In this document: one piece after another, positions 13,593-26,944 of the stretch
How the letters are laid out: every line of letters begins with the position of its first letter
Position numbering within the stretch: position 1 is the stretch's first letter
Origin: Vanessa cardui
Lineage: Eukaryota; Arthropoda; Insecta; Lepidoptera; Nymphalidae
DNA: 64,000 nt
Direction of reading: 5' to 3'
Assembly: GCF_905220365.1 (NCBI RefSeq)
Contig: NC_061135.1
Location: forward strand, 9,701,501 to 9,765,500
Position numbers and translations under genes: made by a program
The notes under the pieces: generated by a model
What the model saw: only the letters and a program-made list of their open reading frames with translations
What the model was told of the DNA's origin: nothing
The model's database searches: none

Positions 13593-14811
13593 TAACTACA
13601 ACTACTGTGTTCTATATACAATTTGTCACTATACAGGTTTTTTTTTAGATTATATTTTTTTAAAACTGAATACTTACACTAAAATATAAAAATGATATTC
13701 ATTTGACCCTTTTATATGTGTATCTGGAAGGCCATATTGCTTTCAGAGATAAACCTAAACGCTGACCCAGGCTCTAAACCTTGTTAGCCTATAGCTTATG
13801 TTAGCTATAGGATTAAATACACAGCTACATTAATATTTATATAGGAGATTATCCTTAGCGTGTATACAAACAGAAAAAATGCCTTATATTTGTATTTTAT
13901 AAAAACTAGTTGTCGCTCGCGGTTCGTGTTTTTTTTTTATTCATTTTCTTCAAGTAGATTACATTTTAGAAACATTTAATTATAATATTTTTATAGATCG
14001 CCAATCGGATATGGCGTTGATATGATAAGTTTGAGTTTTGACGTCATACGATCACGACACTTATTTCTGTAAACCGATCTATGTACAAAGCGAGCAGCAT
14101 TTGCTTTGACAGCTAAGTCGGATGAACGACCAAGCTTGACGTACTTTCCGTACACAAGTTGTGATTATATGTTAAAGGGATTATTGCTAGAATTCTAAAA
14201 AGTAACAAATGAGTTTCTTACTCTTCTCAGTCAAATTGACGTTTTGAACTGGTGATATCTTTACACTGCATACAATGTACGTATTACGTAAACGGGTACT
14301 CGTTATTATTGTAAATAATAATTCATAATTCGATACTATATTACTAACCCAACTAAATGCCAAATCAACAATGTTCAAATCACACGTAAATAAAAATAAG
14401 TCGTTAAATATTTTATTTTTCGTCAAAGACAATAACTCTATTGTTGTTTTATATAAAGACACTCATTAGGTAAATAACAAGCCAAATAACACACCTTAAT
14501 CTAACAAATGATTTAATTACATTAAATTAATTAGTTTCGGTAGAATGTTAACTTCGTACAATGAAGTCGATTTAGCCTTAGACTAACTTCAGCTACTATC
14601 CTTCCCTACCGCAAACAAATGAAACTAATTTAGTATAGGCCTGTTTAGTTTAATTTCTTGAATACGACACTTAAACTATTTAAACGAAATTAAATGAAAT
14701 ATATTCATTAAAAATTGTAAAAAATATATTTATTGCATATGACGGTATTTGGTTTACGCTTATAAAATAATAACTTAAAAATCTAAACGCTAAATGAACT
14801 GAAATTTAACG

Positions 14812-15413
14812 AAACAATATAAATAGTATACTATTTTTTATTAAAAAAATAATAATATTACAAATTAATTATATACAGGGTGACTGGTGAATTAGTATCG
14901 ATACTTAAGGACGTTATATTTGACGATCATATATGACAAAATAAAAAGTAATACAACATAAATATTAATAAACTTCTAAGTAAAGTGTATATAGAAAACC
15001 CAGTTTTGATACATATTCAATCAATACAAAACGTAATAAAGCTATTTTTAAACCATACATATATATAAAAGCGAAAAACCACTCACTTATAAATCATGCA
15101 ATCTCTGAAACTAAACAATATAAATAGTATACTATTTTTTATTAAAAAAAAAATAATATTACAAATTAATTATATACAGGGTGACTGGTGAATTACTATC
15201 GATACTTAAGGACGTGATATTTGACCATCATATATGACAAAATAAAAATTAATACAACATAAATATTAATAAACTTCTAAGTAAAGTGTATATAGAAAAC
15301 CCAGTTTTGATACATATTCAATCAATACAAAACGTAATAAAGCTATTTTTAAACCATACATATATATAAAAGCGAAAAACCACTCACTTATAAATCATGC
15401 AATCTCTGAAACT
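14812..15413. repeat. Tandem duplication of a 301-bp unit
   Basis: Two direct copies (14812-15112 and 15113-15413) differ at only a handful of bases (for example agtatcgat versus actatcgat, gacgttat versus gacgtgat). Each contains tatatacagggtgactggtg. No coding potential. Confidence 0.93.
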
Positions 15414-15940
15414 ATACCCACCTAGATATTGAAAATATTTATAAAATAGCTGCAGCTAGTCTTACTGTAAATTTTAAAACAACTTCTCTAAAATCATAAT
15501 TATAATTACATTTAACTTAGCAAATGTATCAGTGCATCATAATACATGATTTAACACTAGGATAGTGGGTATAGTCAAATTTAATTGGTGGTAAGTTAGA
15601 CCAATCAACTCTTAGACTTAAGCTTGATAAAAAAATAGTCTGACGTTTGCTTCATATTGAAAGGACTTTAATAATAAATACAAGTTTGCATCCACGCATA
15701 TACTTAGCATTTTAAAGATTTTTTTTCTTTTGTCATGTGTGTACTTACCACTGTAAGAAATATTAATAATATATTACATTATCACCACTACTATCCTTAA
15801 CACAGGTTATTGAGCAAGCTTGGATAGCGAGTGCCTGATTTATATTTCGTTTGATGATTATACACAAAGATACATATACTGTCTTAGTTCAACCATGTAA
15901 TTTTTCAAATTTATTTTTTGTGAAATAAATATAAAATGAC

Positions 15941-16098
15941 ACACCAACCTTGGGAACTCTGAGGTAATGTCGCTTGTGCCTGTAGCAACACTGGCTCATT
16001 CATCCTTCAAATTGGAACACAACAATTCCTGTATTGTTTGGCAGCAGAATATATCGTAAATACATCATTAGGTGGTACCTGCCCAGACGGCCTTGCAT
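15941..16098 (+). repeat. Dispersed repeat family B, 3' part
   Basis: Starts at caccaaccttgggaactct and runs to the cctgcccagacggccttgca end. The first third is absent. Confidence 0.7.
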
Positions 16099-16423
16099 CA
16101 TACGAGTATAATAACTAACAATGGCCGTCAACAATTGGTTAATTACAGCAACGCACTTGCGTTCATTGTTTTGTGAATAACCAAATATTAGCATCTCTGT
16201 TTATTGAATTTTCGATATTCAACTGTGTTAACTTAAAATAAAATCAATAACGTCATTCGACTGCAACAGATAGCATGTTCGTAAGCTTAATTTCTGATAT
16301 TTTCTTCTTTGAAGAAATTTTAATGTCATAATCATTTTTTATACATTTCGTGCACTTGTAAATTTCTATTAATAATGACTCTGAAAGTACTTTTCGTCAT
16401 AACTATATAAATAAATATATACA

Positions 16424-16598
16424 TCATCCTCCTGTCCTTTTCTCAATTTTATTTGGGGTCGGCGCAGCATGTCTTCTCCTTCCATACTTCTCTGTCAGAC
16501 GTCATCTCACAAGTAACATTCTTTCTAATCATATCGTCCATCACACAACCCATCCATCGTTTCCTTGGTCGTCCTCTACCTCTATAATTTAATGTTGG
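16424..16598 (-). repeat. RTE-type LINE C-terminal fragment
   Basis: The minus strand reads RGRPRKRWM, then DDMIRKNVTCEMTSDREVWK and EKTCCADPK before a stop, followed by a GATGATG-like end. This is the C-terminus typical of RTE elements. Confidence 0.75.
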
Positions 16599-17351
16599 TT
16601 TTTTTTTAATGCATGTTTAACGTGCGCAATTTCGAACGAATCTATTTCAATACCTACGTCCAAGTATATTTATTAACATAAATAAAATATAACTTACATT
16701 TGATTACATAATGTATACATTTATATTTATTTATTATTATCAAACTTTTGCTTGATTTTATAAAAAAAATCGGCAAATTTTAATGAAAAAAGTTTAAATG
16801 ATCTCGACCGAAAACCTTCAGCCCTTTGGATTAAAGTCTGATAGATTTATATAAGAATAATTACTTTAGGAGGCAGTCCTAATTACTTTACCAGTGTTGT
16901 CGTATTGGAAAAAGTTAGTAAATCCCTATTAACATATCTGAGGATGAATGAAAACTCATCGATGTGTTCTAGTAAATAATGTGGTACAGATGAACTTTTA
17001 ACTACTTCTGAACAAGACTTGTCAGTTCCAAAAAGTTCATGCTGTTAGAGTATGTGTGGAAAAATAATACGTTATTTATTTAGCTACAACTGCCCTAAAA
17101 TACGAAATCTGTTCATGCTAATAAACAGTATTGATTCGTTTACGATAGTTTGCAATGAATATGAGACTTGATCATTGGTCCTGTCTTTCTTGAGATATTT
17201 GCATTGTTAAACTCCATTCGACATCGATTCGATCACGAAGAACCTGAAGAGCCAGAATATCCCAAAAGCAATATCGAGGTGGAAAGTTGAGAGCACTACA
17301 ATCTTCATGCTTCTAAATTTAAATAAAGTTTCGCATTACCGTTTCATCAAA

Positions 17352-17530
17352 GAGCCGAGATGTACTAGTGTACACGTGCCTCTCAACCGATGATTGCGGG
17401 TTCAAATCCAGGCAAGCACCACTGAATTTTCATGTGTTTAATTTGTGTTTATAATTAATCTTGTACTCGGCTCGGCTCTCCTTCTCTTCTCCTCGGCCTT
17501 AGCCCAGCTGTGGGAAATTTACAGTCTGTA
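17352..17530 (+). repeat. SINE family A copy, internally deleted
   Basis: The tRNA head (box B gggttcaaatccagg) and the 3' end (cttagcccagctgtgggaaatt) are present but the middle third is missing. Confidence 0.8.
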
Positions 17531-18368
17531 CATTTTCCATCGTTCCTTGGGAGTAAGGAATTGGCGACATTTGCCTATGCACATGCCTATGCTCTAAAGA
17601 TGTCCAACATCAAAGAATGGCTACCATCGAAATATTTGTCCTCTACTTTAAATTAAAGGGAAATATAAATAATAATAAATAAACAATTTTTCCCAAGGCT
17701 GTAAGAACATTTTTTCATTCATAAACATCATACAAACTTTTATTCTAAGTTTCATCCTCTTTTATTTACTGATCTCTTAGGTGATGTACTTTTTTTATAA
17801 AATGCTTTAACAACCATCTTTCAATGTGTAATTAACATAAACCTAAAATCCACGAGAAAATTTTGTGTGACATTTCAAGTTAGATCAATCGATTTCGTCT
17901 ATGCGTTGAATTTTAGTCAGTAAGTAGTGTCATGTGTAACTCTATTATAATCAGACATATTCCAACTCGAATATTTGGTTGTTTTTTGTAACGTAATGAG
18001 CGATTTCTATAAAAACATTTCTCATTAAAATAAATCGCTGTAATATTTATAAAAGTAGATCAGTAAAAGAGCTATGACGGATAAAAAAAGAAATAATAAT
18101 TATTAAAAACGAATAGTTCTTTGTTTTTTTGGCCTGTATACGTTCATCCGATAATCACGAACTGACTTTGTTTAGATATTCTACGTTATCCCGCAAAGGT
18201 TTATGACTCAAAATGAAGAGATTTTCAATATATTTATATAAAAACGTTTAACATAATAATGAACTTGATAACCATATTTCATTAAATAATACGAATTAAT
18301 AAAATAGAAAGTATACATATATTATTTGCATTCTTTATAAGGAGAAGCTACTGATGAATTAATGATAC

Positions 18369-18671
18369 AACAACAACAACAGCCTGTAAATTCCCACTGC
18401 TGGGCTAAAGGCCTCCTCTCCCTTTGAGGAGAAGGTTTGGAACATATTCCACCACGCTGTTCCAATGTGGGTTGGTGGAATTAACATGTGGCAGAAATTC
18501 TATAAATTTTGTCACATGCAGGTTTCCTCACCATGTTTTCCTTCACCGCTGAGCACGAGGTGAATTATAAAGACAAATTAAGCACATGAATCAGCGGTGC
18601 TTGCCTGGGTTTGAACCCGCAATCATCGGTTAAGATGCACACACGTTCTAATCACTGGACCATCTCGACTC
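18369..18671 (-). repeat. SINE family A copy, full length
   Basis: Near-duplicate of the 12162-12460 copy, including the caacaacaacagcctg start and the atctcgactc end. Confidence 0.9.
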
Positions 18672-21350
18672 TTAATTAAATTAATTATACATCGAATGTA
18701 TTTTCTGTAATACATTACTTGACCATTATTAAAAACGAGTACTAATTTAAAATATATTAAACCGACTGACACGGCCTTAAATGGCTTATATTTTTATGTA
18801 TTCAGTTGTCTTGCGACACGAGGACAAAGCAACTCATCAAACAGAATCAGTAACTCTATTTACACAAGCTTACATTATTTAACCAAAACGGCGCCAATTT
18901 GTAACTTAGTTAATGATTTATTCATGAACAATGTTTTACCTTGTTACTTGGTACAAGTGAATTAAAGCTAATTTTGGTAATACCTTAATTTTGGTCAATG
19001 AATTCTGTTAGGTATTGAATTTATAATAATGGTTTGTTTAAATACTAAATATTATTTCAATAATGTTTAGTTTTGTCTTCGAAAGTGTTGTTTAGACGTT
19101 TCAGCCTTGTATGATAAATTAATTTAAAAGTAAAATTCTTTATATAAAGACGTTTTATCATATCGTTAGTGTAAAGCACACTTAATATAAATGCAGGTTA
19201 TGCGCTATCATTACAGTATGTAATTTAATGTATTGCACTAAGTTAGCAAACTGGGTCATTGATGTAATAATTGTTTTATCCTGCTTCTATATTTTACTGA
19301 TTGCCTCAGTAGACTGATGTCTAAATGATTGAGTGCGCTCAGTCACCTTTTCGTCGCAAAGTACTCGTCGGAGTGTATGCCTGGAAAATTATTGAACTGT
19401 GGACGAATCTATTGCATAGCTTTCCTTTGGCAATAGTGTATAATCTATTCCTCCTTTCATTGCTTAGAATGTCATATACAGAAGAAGATGGCAGAGCAGG
19501 ATTGGTTCACTTATATGCTCGTCGCCGTAAACCCACGACCTCAGGTGAAATGATAACGAGTTCATATACATACATACTTATACGCTCGTGTGGAAAATGC
19601 TTATACTACCTGAAATTTCAAACCCTATTTCATCTTCTTATGGATTGAATTTCCAATATTAGTGGGTGTCTACATAATAAATCGATCCTACTCACCAAAT
19701 TTCAAGGCCCTAACTTGAACAGTTTACGTTCAGCGATGATGAATCAGTCAGTCAGGACTTGCATGTATAATAATATTTGTGATACAAGTCTATTAATAAT
19801 ATATTTCTAATAATTAAATCGTAAATAACATCACGGTAATGCTTGCCTCGAGACAAAGGTAATTAATTAAACGTGGAGATGTTCTCAGTACACGTGTGAT
19901 AAGTAAGCGAAAAGCGATAAATATCCCACAGCTGAGTAGAAGCTTATCTTGTGAAGGAGATACGGTTCTCTACCTCTTATTAGATTAAACACGTATATTA
20001 TCGTGTAGTTATATTAAGAACATTCTTAAGTAATGCAATTTTGTTATGACGTTTTTCTTTCAAGCTGAAAAATAATTCAGTTGAATAAGGCTTTTGTAAA
20101 GATTAGGTGCAACTACTCATCAGACACTCGACTAATAAAAAGCATTTCTTAGTATTGTAGTAGTGAGCCAATAATATATTAGCCCCCAATGCTATGGTAG
20201 CGCATTGAATATAATGGAAAGGGAGAGAAAATCATTATTTCTTTAGTGGTAAACACATATCATCAATAGCTAATATGGCTGCCTAAAAATGTAACAAAAA
20301 TAATATCAATCATAATCACAAATGAATAAGTAATAATAGTAATAATAATAATAATATATCGAACCGAAATAATTTGTTTCTTGAAATAGTGTAGATTTTT
20401 GTCTCGTAAGTAAATGAAGAACAAATTGTTTTCATTTCTGTTTGTATGTTCATCACTATATTTTATAGAAGACATGAAGTCGTACCTAAAATGCACATGT
20501 ACATGTACATATATAAATTGAAGTTCTTGGCTCCGCAGCAGTAACCGCAGGTTTTAATTTCGCTTCTTGTGAGCTTAGTTTAGTATTCCAGAGCGCACGT
20601 TTAAGAGATCGTATTCTTTAAGATATTGCTCAGGAATCCAATTACATACGAATTAGATTTTAAAAGGATGTTTTAATTTTCATACATATAAAACTTTAAC
20701 AATGTTTCTTTATAAATGCACAAAGTTTGAATTAAATGTTAATTAATCTAATAATAAGTTCATCTCCATATATGTAATAATAATAATTGTGTGTATGTAT
20801 TGAATAGCAGTGATTCAAAATTGAAAAGGAATTTGGAATTCTAAAAAAGCTATTGGATCATCATAATAACTAATAAATGTAAAGAAAATTCAATACCGAT
20901 CGAGAAGAACCAAGAAACTCTATTATTAATAATCTCCGATATTTTAAAACTTCATGTTAATTGAATAAAAATTAATTACGGAAAATCAACGTAACTCAAC
21001 ACGAATTAATTGTGGAGCCTGTACGGAAACAAGTTCATAAGTGGGCAGTAACATCAAGGCACTGTCGTTCTTTCCGCCTGATAATGAAAGGAAATCTGAA
21101 GGAATTAAATCAGGAAAACCGCTTGCCTACCCATGAAGTAAACGTAAAAAAGCTTAAAACTCATATATATATTGTTGGTCCACTTAATTATATGGCTTTC
21201 TGCAAGACGGTCTCTGTAGAAACACTTCAGATATTCTTATGACAATCAGCACTTCTTAATACTCTCATGTTCCGGTTTGATGTAAGTGAGCCACTGTAAA
21301 CAATGCATGCTAATGTCTGGGTTGAGATGAACTTATCATCATGTGAGTGA
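18672..21350. other. Intergenic, no gene supported
   Basis: Includes a 107-codon frame at 19325-19648 that resembles no family I know and lacks supporting exons. The rest is AT-rich with a (TAA) run at about 20330-20356. Confidence 0.5.
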
Positions 21351-21648
21351 GAGCTGAGATGGCCCAGTGATTATAACGCGTGCATCTTAACCGATGATTT
21401 CGGGTTCAAACCCAGGCAAGCACCAGTATATATATGTGCTTAATTTGTGTTTATAATTCATCTCGTGCTCAGCGGTGAAGGAAACATCGTGAGGAAACCT
21501 GTATGTGTTTAATGTCATCGAAATTCTGCCAGATGTGCATTCCTCAAACCCGCATTGGAACTGCGTGGTGGAATATGTTCCAAGCCCTCTCCTTAATGGG
21601 TGAGAAGGCCTTTGCCCAGCAGTGGGTAATTTACAGGCTGTTACTTTA
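21351..21648 (+). repeat. SINE family A copy, full length
   Basis: tRNA box A (gagatggcccagtgattata) and box B (ggttcaaaccc at 21403-21413), then the body and an acaggctgttactttact end. Any reading frame through it is repeat sequence, not a gene. Confidence 0.9.
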
Positions 21649-21866
21649 CTTTTTACTTAATTTTATGATCAGGTGGCCCATTTGCCCATCCGTCAACCTA
21701 TCATATAAAAATAATATATAATTAGTTTATTAAAACATATCATTATACGATCATATAGCACATAACAGTATACCTAGGTTATTGAAATGCTTGACGGAAA
21801 TAATGAAATTAGTGCCTAATTGCTTCGGTGCTTTCATTGTGAACATTGTTGTTACGAAAATTATCA

Positions 21867-22140
21867 ATAGACTAGCGACCCGTCCCAGCTTCGCTCGGGT
21901 GCGGGTGTTACTAAATGTACTACAGAATTTGTTTATTTACGATATTACATTAAAAACTTCTAAAATTATCAGAGTTTCTTTACAATATTGTCCATGTTTT
22001 ATATACAAAAACCTTCGACTAGAATCACTCTATCTATTGAAAAAAAACCGCATCAAAATGCGTTGCGTAGTTTTAAATATTTAACAATACATATGGATAT
22101 AGGGACAGAAAAAGCGACTTTATTTATACTATGTAGTGAT
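21867..22140 (+). repeat. Dispersed repeat family F
   Basis: Starts agactagcgacccgtcccag and includes tagggacagaaaaagcgact. The 100-codon frame across it is not a gene. An inverted copy is at 32578-32825. Confidence 0.7.
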
Positions 22141-24063
22141 AACATAAAGAGCGTGGAGGTATAATATTTTGTTCTTGATAATAATTACATTTAGTGCGGA
22201 ATATTCAATTAAAAAATGTTTCATAATATTTTTATTTCATGTGAATTTGGCCGTCTAAATTATAGGAATCGAATTTTTAATTGATGACGTATCACCAAAA
22301 GATACACAAATGTTCGGTCACTTTCACTATTTGCTCGTATGGATCCGTCATTTTTATTATACCCACGTTACAATCTTCGTATGAAAAGGTATAATTACAT
22401 AACGTTTACCCATAAAACAATTTATTCAACGTCAATTAAAAATTTTAAACGTTTTTTTCTATTCTTTTTTTAAACTAAACCACTAAAAACGAATTTGAAC
22501 CAAAGACGAAAGTAAACATACAGCTAACGAAGCTGGAAACCAGTCTCAATAGCGAGCGTTGCCGTTCCAGTTGTATTTGGAAAATAGAATTTTTAAAATT
22601 CACCAAAGTTTGACGTACGCTTCGTTATGAATAATAATAATATTTCGAAATGAAGATGCCGTATTGTTTAGGTCACATCCATCACTGTCAGACTCTGAGA
22701 TAACTATTACTTGATATATGGGCTGCGGCGAAGGAAACTATACCCTTGAGGATACAGTGAATAGTTTAAACAAGTCTCGAAATTTGCATAAAGTTACATA
22801 TTGACGAATGTATTACGTGGTGGTAGGACACCCTACCAATTTTAGATCGGTATGAAATTGAAATTAAATTCACCAAACAATTAATAAAATATTAATTCAA
22901 CTTCAATTCATATAAAGGCCACTTATGAACTTCCAAATGAATAAAAATAACAATTTTTTTACTTGAACTTACAACAAACTATAATCGTTAAATATTAAAT
23001 GGAGTATTCGTTTCATTTTTAAAATATTTAAATAATGAGAGTTATATTCATTTGACCTTTAACCTTTTATTGTATAATTATAAAGTCAAATATATAAGTA
23101 AATTATAACAAAGAAAATTATAATTTTGTTTTCTCTTATTCGTACAATGGCTACAGACAAACAGATTTCCTTCCTTGTAATAATAATAATTAATATATAT
23201 TAAATGGAAATGTATAAACTTATCTACGTGTAAAATTTCATCGTTCAATTCCTCTTTTTTAAAAATAATAATCAAACGCACTTTCTCATTTTTAATGAGA
23301 CACATTTAAAATATTGTTATAAAAAATTGGACTTCATTTATCATCACATTTCGAATGTATTCATTTTAAATGTTAAATTTAAGTAGCCGTAAGATATTTT
23401 TCATTATAGTAAAATGACAATGATATTTGTAAACATAATTCTAAATGCTGTTGATTACAATTATGCAAATTAATAAATAAACAAACAAAAATTACGTCAA
23501 TCACCTTTAAATTTACTTTTCTTATCTAGCTATTTCTATTTGACATTTAATTACGACCGTAAATATTTTATCCATACTTTTAAAAAGGCAAACGAAAATC
23601 TTCATCTAAATTACGACAAAGATTACAGAGGTGTTAACATTTTCCCGGGAAAGCGACTTTCAGCATTTCTATTTAAATTTTACTTTACCGTGACTCCGAA
23701 ATACAAATTTGTGATCAAGGAAGGAATTCCCGAAACTTTGTAATTTCAAGTTTTATAAGGCAACCGACAGTAAATTTATGTTTTTATTTCAAATATTCTC
23801 ACAAATACAAAGTCACAATCCATAAACAGCAATAATTAACTTTGTGTGCTTTGTTTGAAATCGTTGCATTCTTTCTGAAAGTTTCATTAGATATTTTCTT
23901 GATTATCACAATTAAATACTAACACATGGAACAAAATATTTGATCGTTAAAAAAAATTGTAAAATTCAATTAGTAAACAGTTAATTTGGTACATTTAAAG
24001 TATATGGAGGAGGTCAGTTTATTAGATTAACTAAAAACTTTACACATACATCCATGTATTTGA
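22141..24063. other. Intergenic, no gene supported
   Basis: AT-rich. A 67-codon frame at 23540-23743 has no recognisable motif. Confidence 0.5.
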
Positions 24064-24180
24064 CACACACGTACGCACTCATTCACTCATACACACACGC
24101 GCGCTCACTGACACGCACACACACACGCACATAATATTCAATGTTTAGAATAAAGTGTATTTTGATTGATTGATTGATTG
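24064..24180. repeat. CA-rich and GATT microsatellites
   Basis: A broken (CA/CG)n tract (24064-24131) is followed by a tgattgattgattgattg run at 24162-24180. Confidence 0.8.
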
Positions 24181-24359
24181 CTTGATAGCCAGGAAGGTCT
24201 AGGAATATTAACCGCTGATTCATGTGCTTTAAAAACCATTCTCTTGCTGCTGTTGAATGGCTAGTAACTACCCAGACGGTCTTGCACAAAACCCCATCAA
24301 GTAATATTTTAGATAGGTAGGTAGAATTATAAAAAATAGATACACATAGTTATAAGGTA

Positions 24360-24612
24360 CATAAAATAACTACTCCTTTTACTCAACTGCATGGAGTTGT
24401 AACCAAGTTGTAACTCTTTTGTGGAGAATTTTTTACGGTTTTACGACAGGATCCCAGTAAAGGGTATAAAATAAGTCGGTTGTAAAATGAAAAATGCAAA
24501 ATAAGGCTTCTGTGCAAATCGTTATATAATTAAGTTCATTGATGAAAGCACACCTTGCGAAAGAAACGATCGCATTTTGGCCATTTATTTCAAAATTAAT
24601 ATTTAAAGAATT
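24360..24612 (+). pseudogene. CR1-like LINE ORF2 C-terminal remnant
   Basis: Plus-strand reading with FYDRIP (matching FYNRIP in the 48123 copy), then a decayed C-terminus ending before gaaagaaacgatcgc. In-frame stops are present. Confidence 0.65.
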
Positions 24613-25010
24613 AAACACTGACAAAATAAAATTAGCATTAAAATCATAATTCCGGTTATTTTCAGATCAAAAAGATTTATTTCCCGAAGCTGTGTTAGTT
24701 TTTAATATGACAATTAATAAGTGTAAATCTATACTTATTAAATTTCTATACGATAATTATAATTTCCTGTAACTTGGGTGCCTTTTTAAAAACATGCTAG
24801 AGGCGAAATGCATTTGATAACAAACACATCGCGGACGCTGTCCGCACCTGCACCTTTAAAAGGATCCATTATTTTTAAAACTTTAAGAAAGAACCATTTA
24901 TAACTGATTAATGAATGTTTATTGTTATATGATATTAATTTTTCACATACGTATAATAAAGATTTAGATAGTAAAATTAAAATCTAATTAAATTTGTTAT
25001 TTAAACAAAT

Positions 25011-25203
25011 GGAACACTCCAGTGAGTGAGTGGGTGAACCAGTGTAACTACAGGCACAAGAGAAATAACATCTTAGTTCCCAAGGTTGGTGGCACATTGA
25101 CGATGTAAGGAATAGTTAATATTTCTTCATTGTCTATGGGTGATGGTGACCACTTACCATCGGGTTATCTACATGCTCGTCCGCAAACGTATACCATAAA
25201 AAA
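25011..25203 (-). repeat. Dispersed repeat family B, 5' part
   Basis: Minus-strand piece from gtgagtgggtgaaccagtgt to acatgctcgtccgcaaacgt. Confidence 0.75.
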
Positions 25204-25394
25204 ACTCATATTACAAATTAATGGTATCTTTTAATCATACAATTCGATAACAATATAAGATTATATGTATAGATGGTAAAAAGCGCAGGAGCTTATTCTT
25301 GTTAACTTCCAGACAGAATAAACTATACACATATTTAACTAACATCACTTTATATTATAAATGTTCCAAAAGAATATCTATAGAGTTACTTTTT

Positions 25395-25552
25395 TACTTG
25401 CCGTTTCTTCTCGGTAGAATCTACATTACGAACTACCGGTTCGGAACCGCCGCAACGGGTAGCGTCACCTAATTGTTTTTTTAAATGACGACTCAGAAGT
25501 GCTTGTAAAAGAATATTTGAATAAAGTGTATTTTAATTGATTTTTTATCTTG
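25395..25552 (+). repeat. CR1-like LINE 3' UTR fragment
   Basis: Contains gccgtttcttctcggtagaa, actaccggttcggaaccgcc and ttgaataaagtgtattttaa near its 3' end. Confidence 0.7.
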
Positions 25553-25995
25553 ATAATGTGAGTTAATCAAAATATATTATACATAAGCTTAAATTCCTGC
25601 AATAAAGAAGATTGTTAACTAAAGTTTAATTTACTTTTAAATTAAAAGCAAAGCATCCCCTATCTTGTGCAAGATTTTATCAAAACATAATTCAACTGAC
25701 ATTTTTATGTTAAAAAAGTTTTGAAACTTCATTAGTCTGAACGCTCCTTAAGTACGACGAGTATCAAATTTTTAAAAGTATATTTAACTAGTTCATTGAC
25801 ATCAATGAACTTATTAACAATATACGCCTTTCATTAAAGAATGATTCTTGTGATTGTTATTTGTATTTACGATTTACTGCGGTTTTACTAATTATATTAT
25901 AATGCCTATACCATGCAAAACTACATACTGGCATTTTTAACGATAGCGAGTAAAACAGAGTAATACTGACGAGATTATAAATATCTTCTTAATTC

Positions 25996-26170
25996 ATATC
26001 AGTACTATCTGTGTCCGTGAATTTAATGCGTTTGAATTTAACAAAAACGGTTTAGTTGTAGCCTAAGTTACTTCTTATTCCATCAGCTGTCTGCCAGCGA
26101 AAGTTCCGTCAACATTGATCTCGCCGTTCAACAAGTAAGCCGGAACAAACAGACACACAGAAAGATAAGT
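25996..26170 (+). repeat. Dispersed repeat family E, second copy
   Basis: Shares the cagctgtctgccagcgaaag and aagccggaacaaacagacac core with the 8233 copy. Confidence 0.6.
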
Positions 26171-26944
26171 GTGTGTTGGTCCGATTTAAATTAAATTTGC
26201 TACGGAAATAATTTGGATCCCTGAAAAAGATATAGGGTCCTTATTACGATTCAGCTCTCGAAGAGGTCAAATTAGGGCGATGTATGATAAAGGTAAAGCT
26301 TTCTTATTTCGACGGATATAACCGTATGTTCAACTAGTATGTTCAAATTTAACAAATTAAAAATCCCAATAAACAATACCAAAATATTTTACAGTAAAAA
26401 TTATGAAGATTCGTTTCCATAACGACTTGTAATACGCTTGGTACACGTGTGTAATATTGTTACGGAGGTTATTACCTGAGCCAGAACCTTTGCAGTCTAA
26501 TAGCGAAGGAGGCCGTGTATCACGTGCGTTTTATTACTGAATATAAAAACCCTTAGGCAACCTTTTACTTTCAGGCCTAATAGAACCTTATGTTTTACCC
26601 GTTAGTACGAACAAAGTAAACTATTATCATACATTAATATAAGGTCTGTAATTGTTTTACGACAATATTAAATAAATTATTGCTTATGTTTTATTACTGA
26701 TAACATGTGCTACCTTTGATAAATAATAGTTTAAATTATAAAGGAATAATAAATAGACGACCTCCATGGTCGAGTGGTGTGTACACCGGTTTTTATGGCT
26801 TGGGTTCGATTCCCGGCCGATTCGATGTAGATTACCATTCGTTTTCTATGTCGTCTTGGGCCTGGGTGTTTGTGGTACCGTCGTTACTTCTGATTCCCAT
26901 AACACAAGTGTTTCAGCTACTTACATTGGGATCAGAGTAATGTA

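Larger units (their letters stand above)
10988..14811. other. Intergenic, mostly unrecognised
   Basis: Apart from the SINE at 12162 and the family D scrap at 13525, no feature is supported. Confidence 0.55.

Noticed and set aside
19325..19648. A 107-codon frame
   Set aside because: No recognised motif, no coherent splice partners and no sign of codon bias, so it is left unannotated as a gene.
21403..21413. tRNA gene signals (box A and box B)
   Set aside because: The tRNA-like heads belong to SINEs, lack a full cloverleaf and recur as repeats, so no tRNA gene is called.
23540..23743. A 67-codon frame with a strongly charged peptide
   Set aside because: No family resemblance and AT-rich composition like the surroundings.
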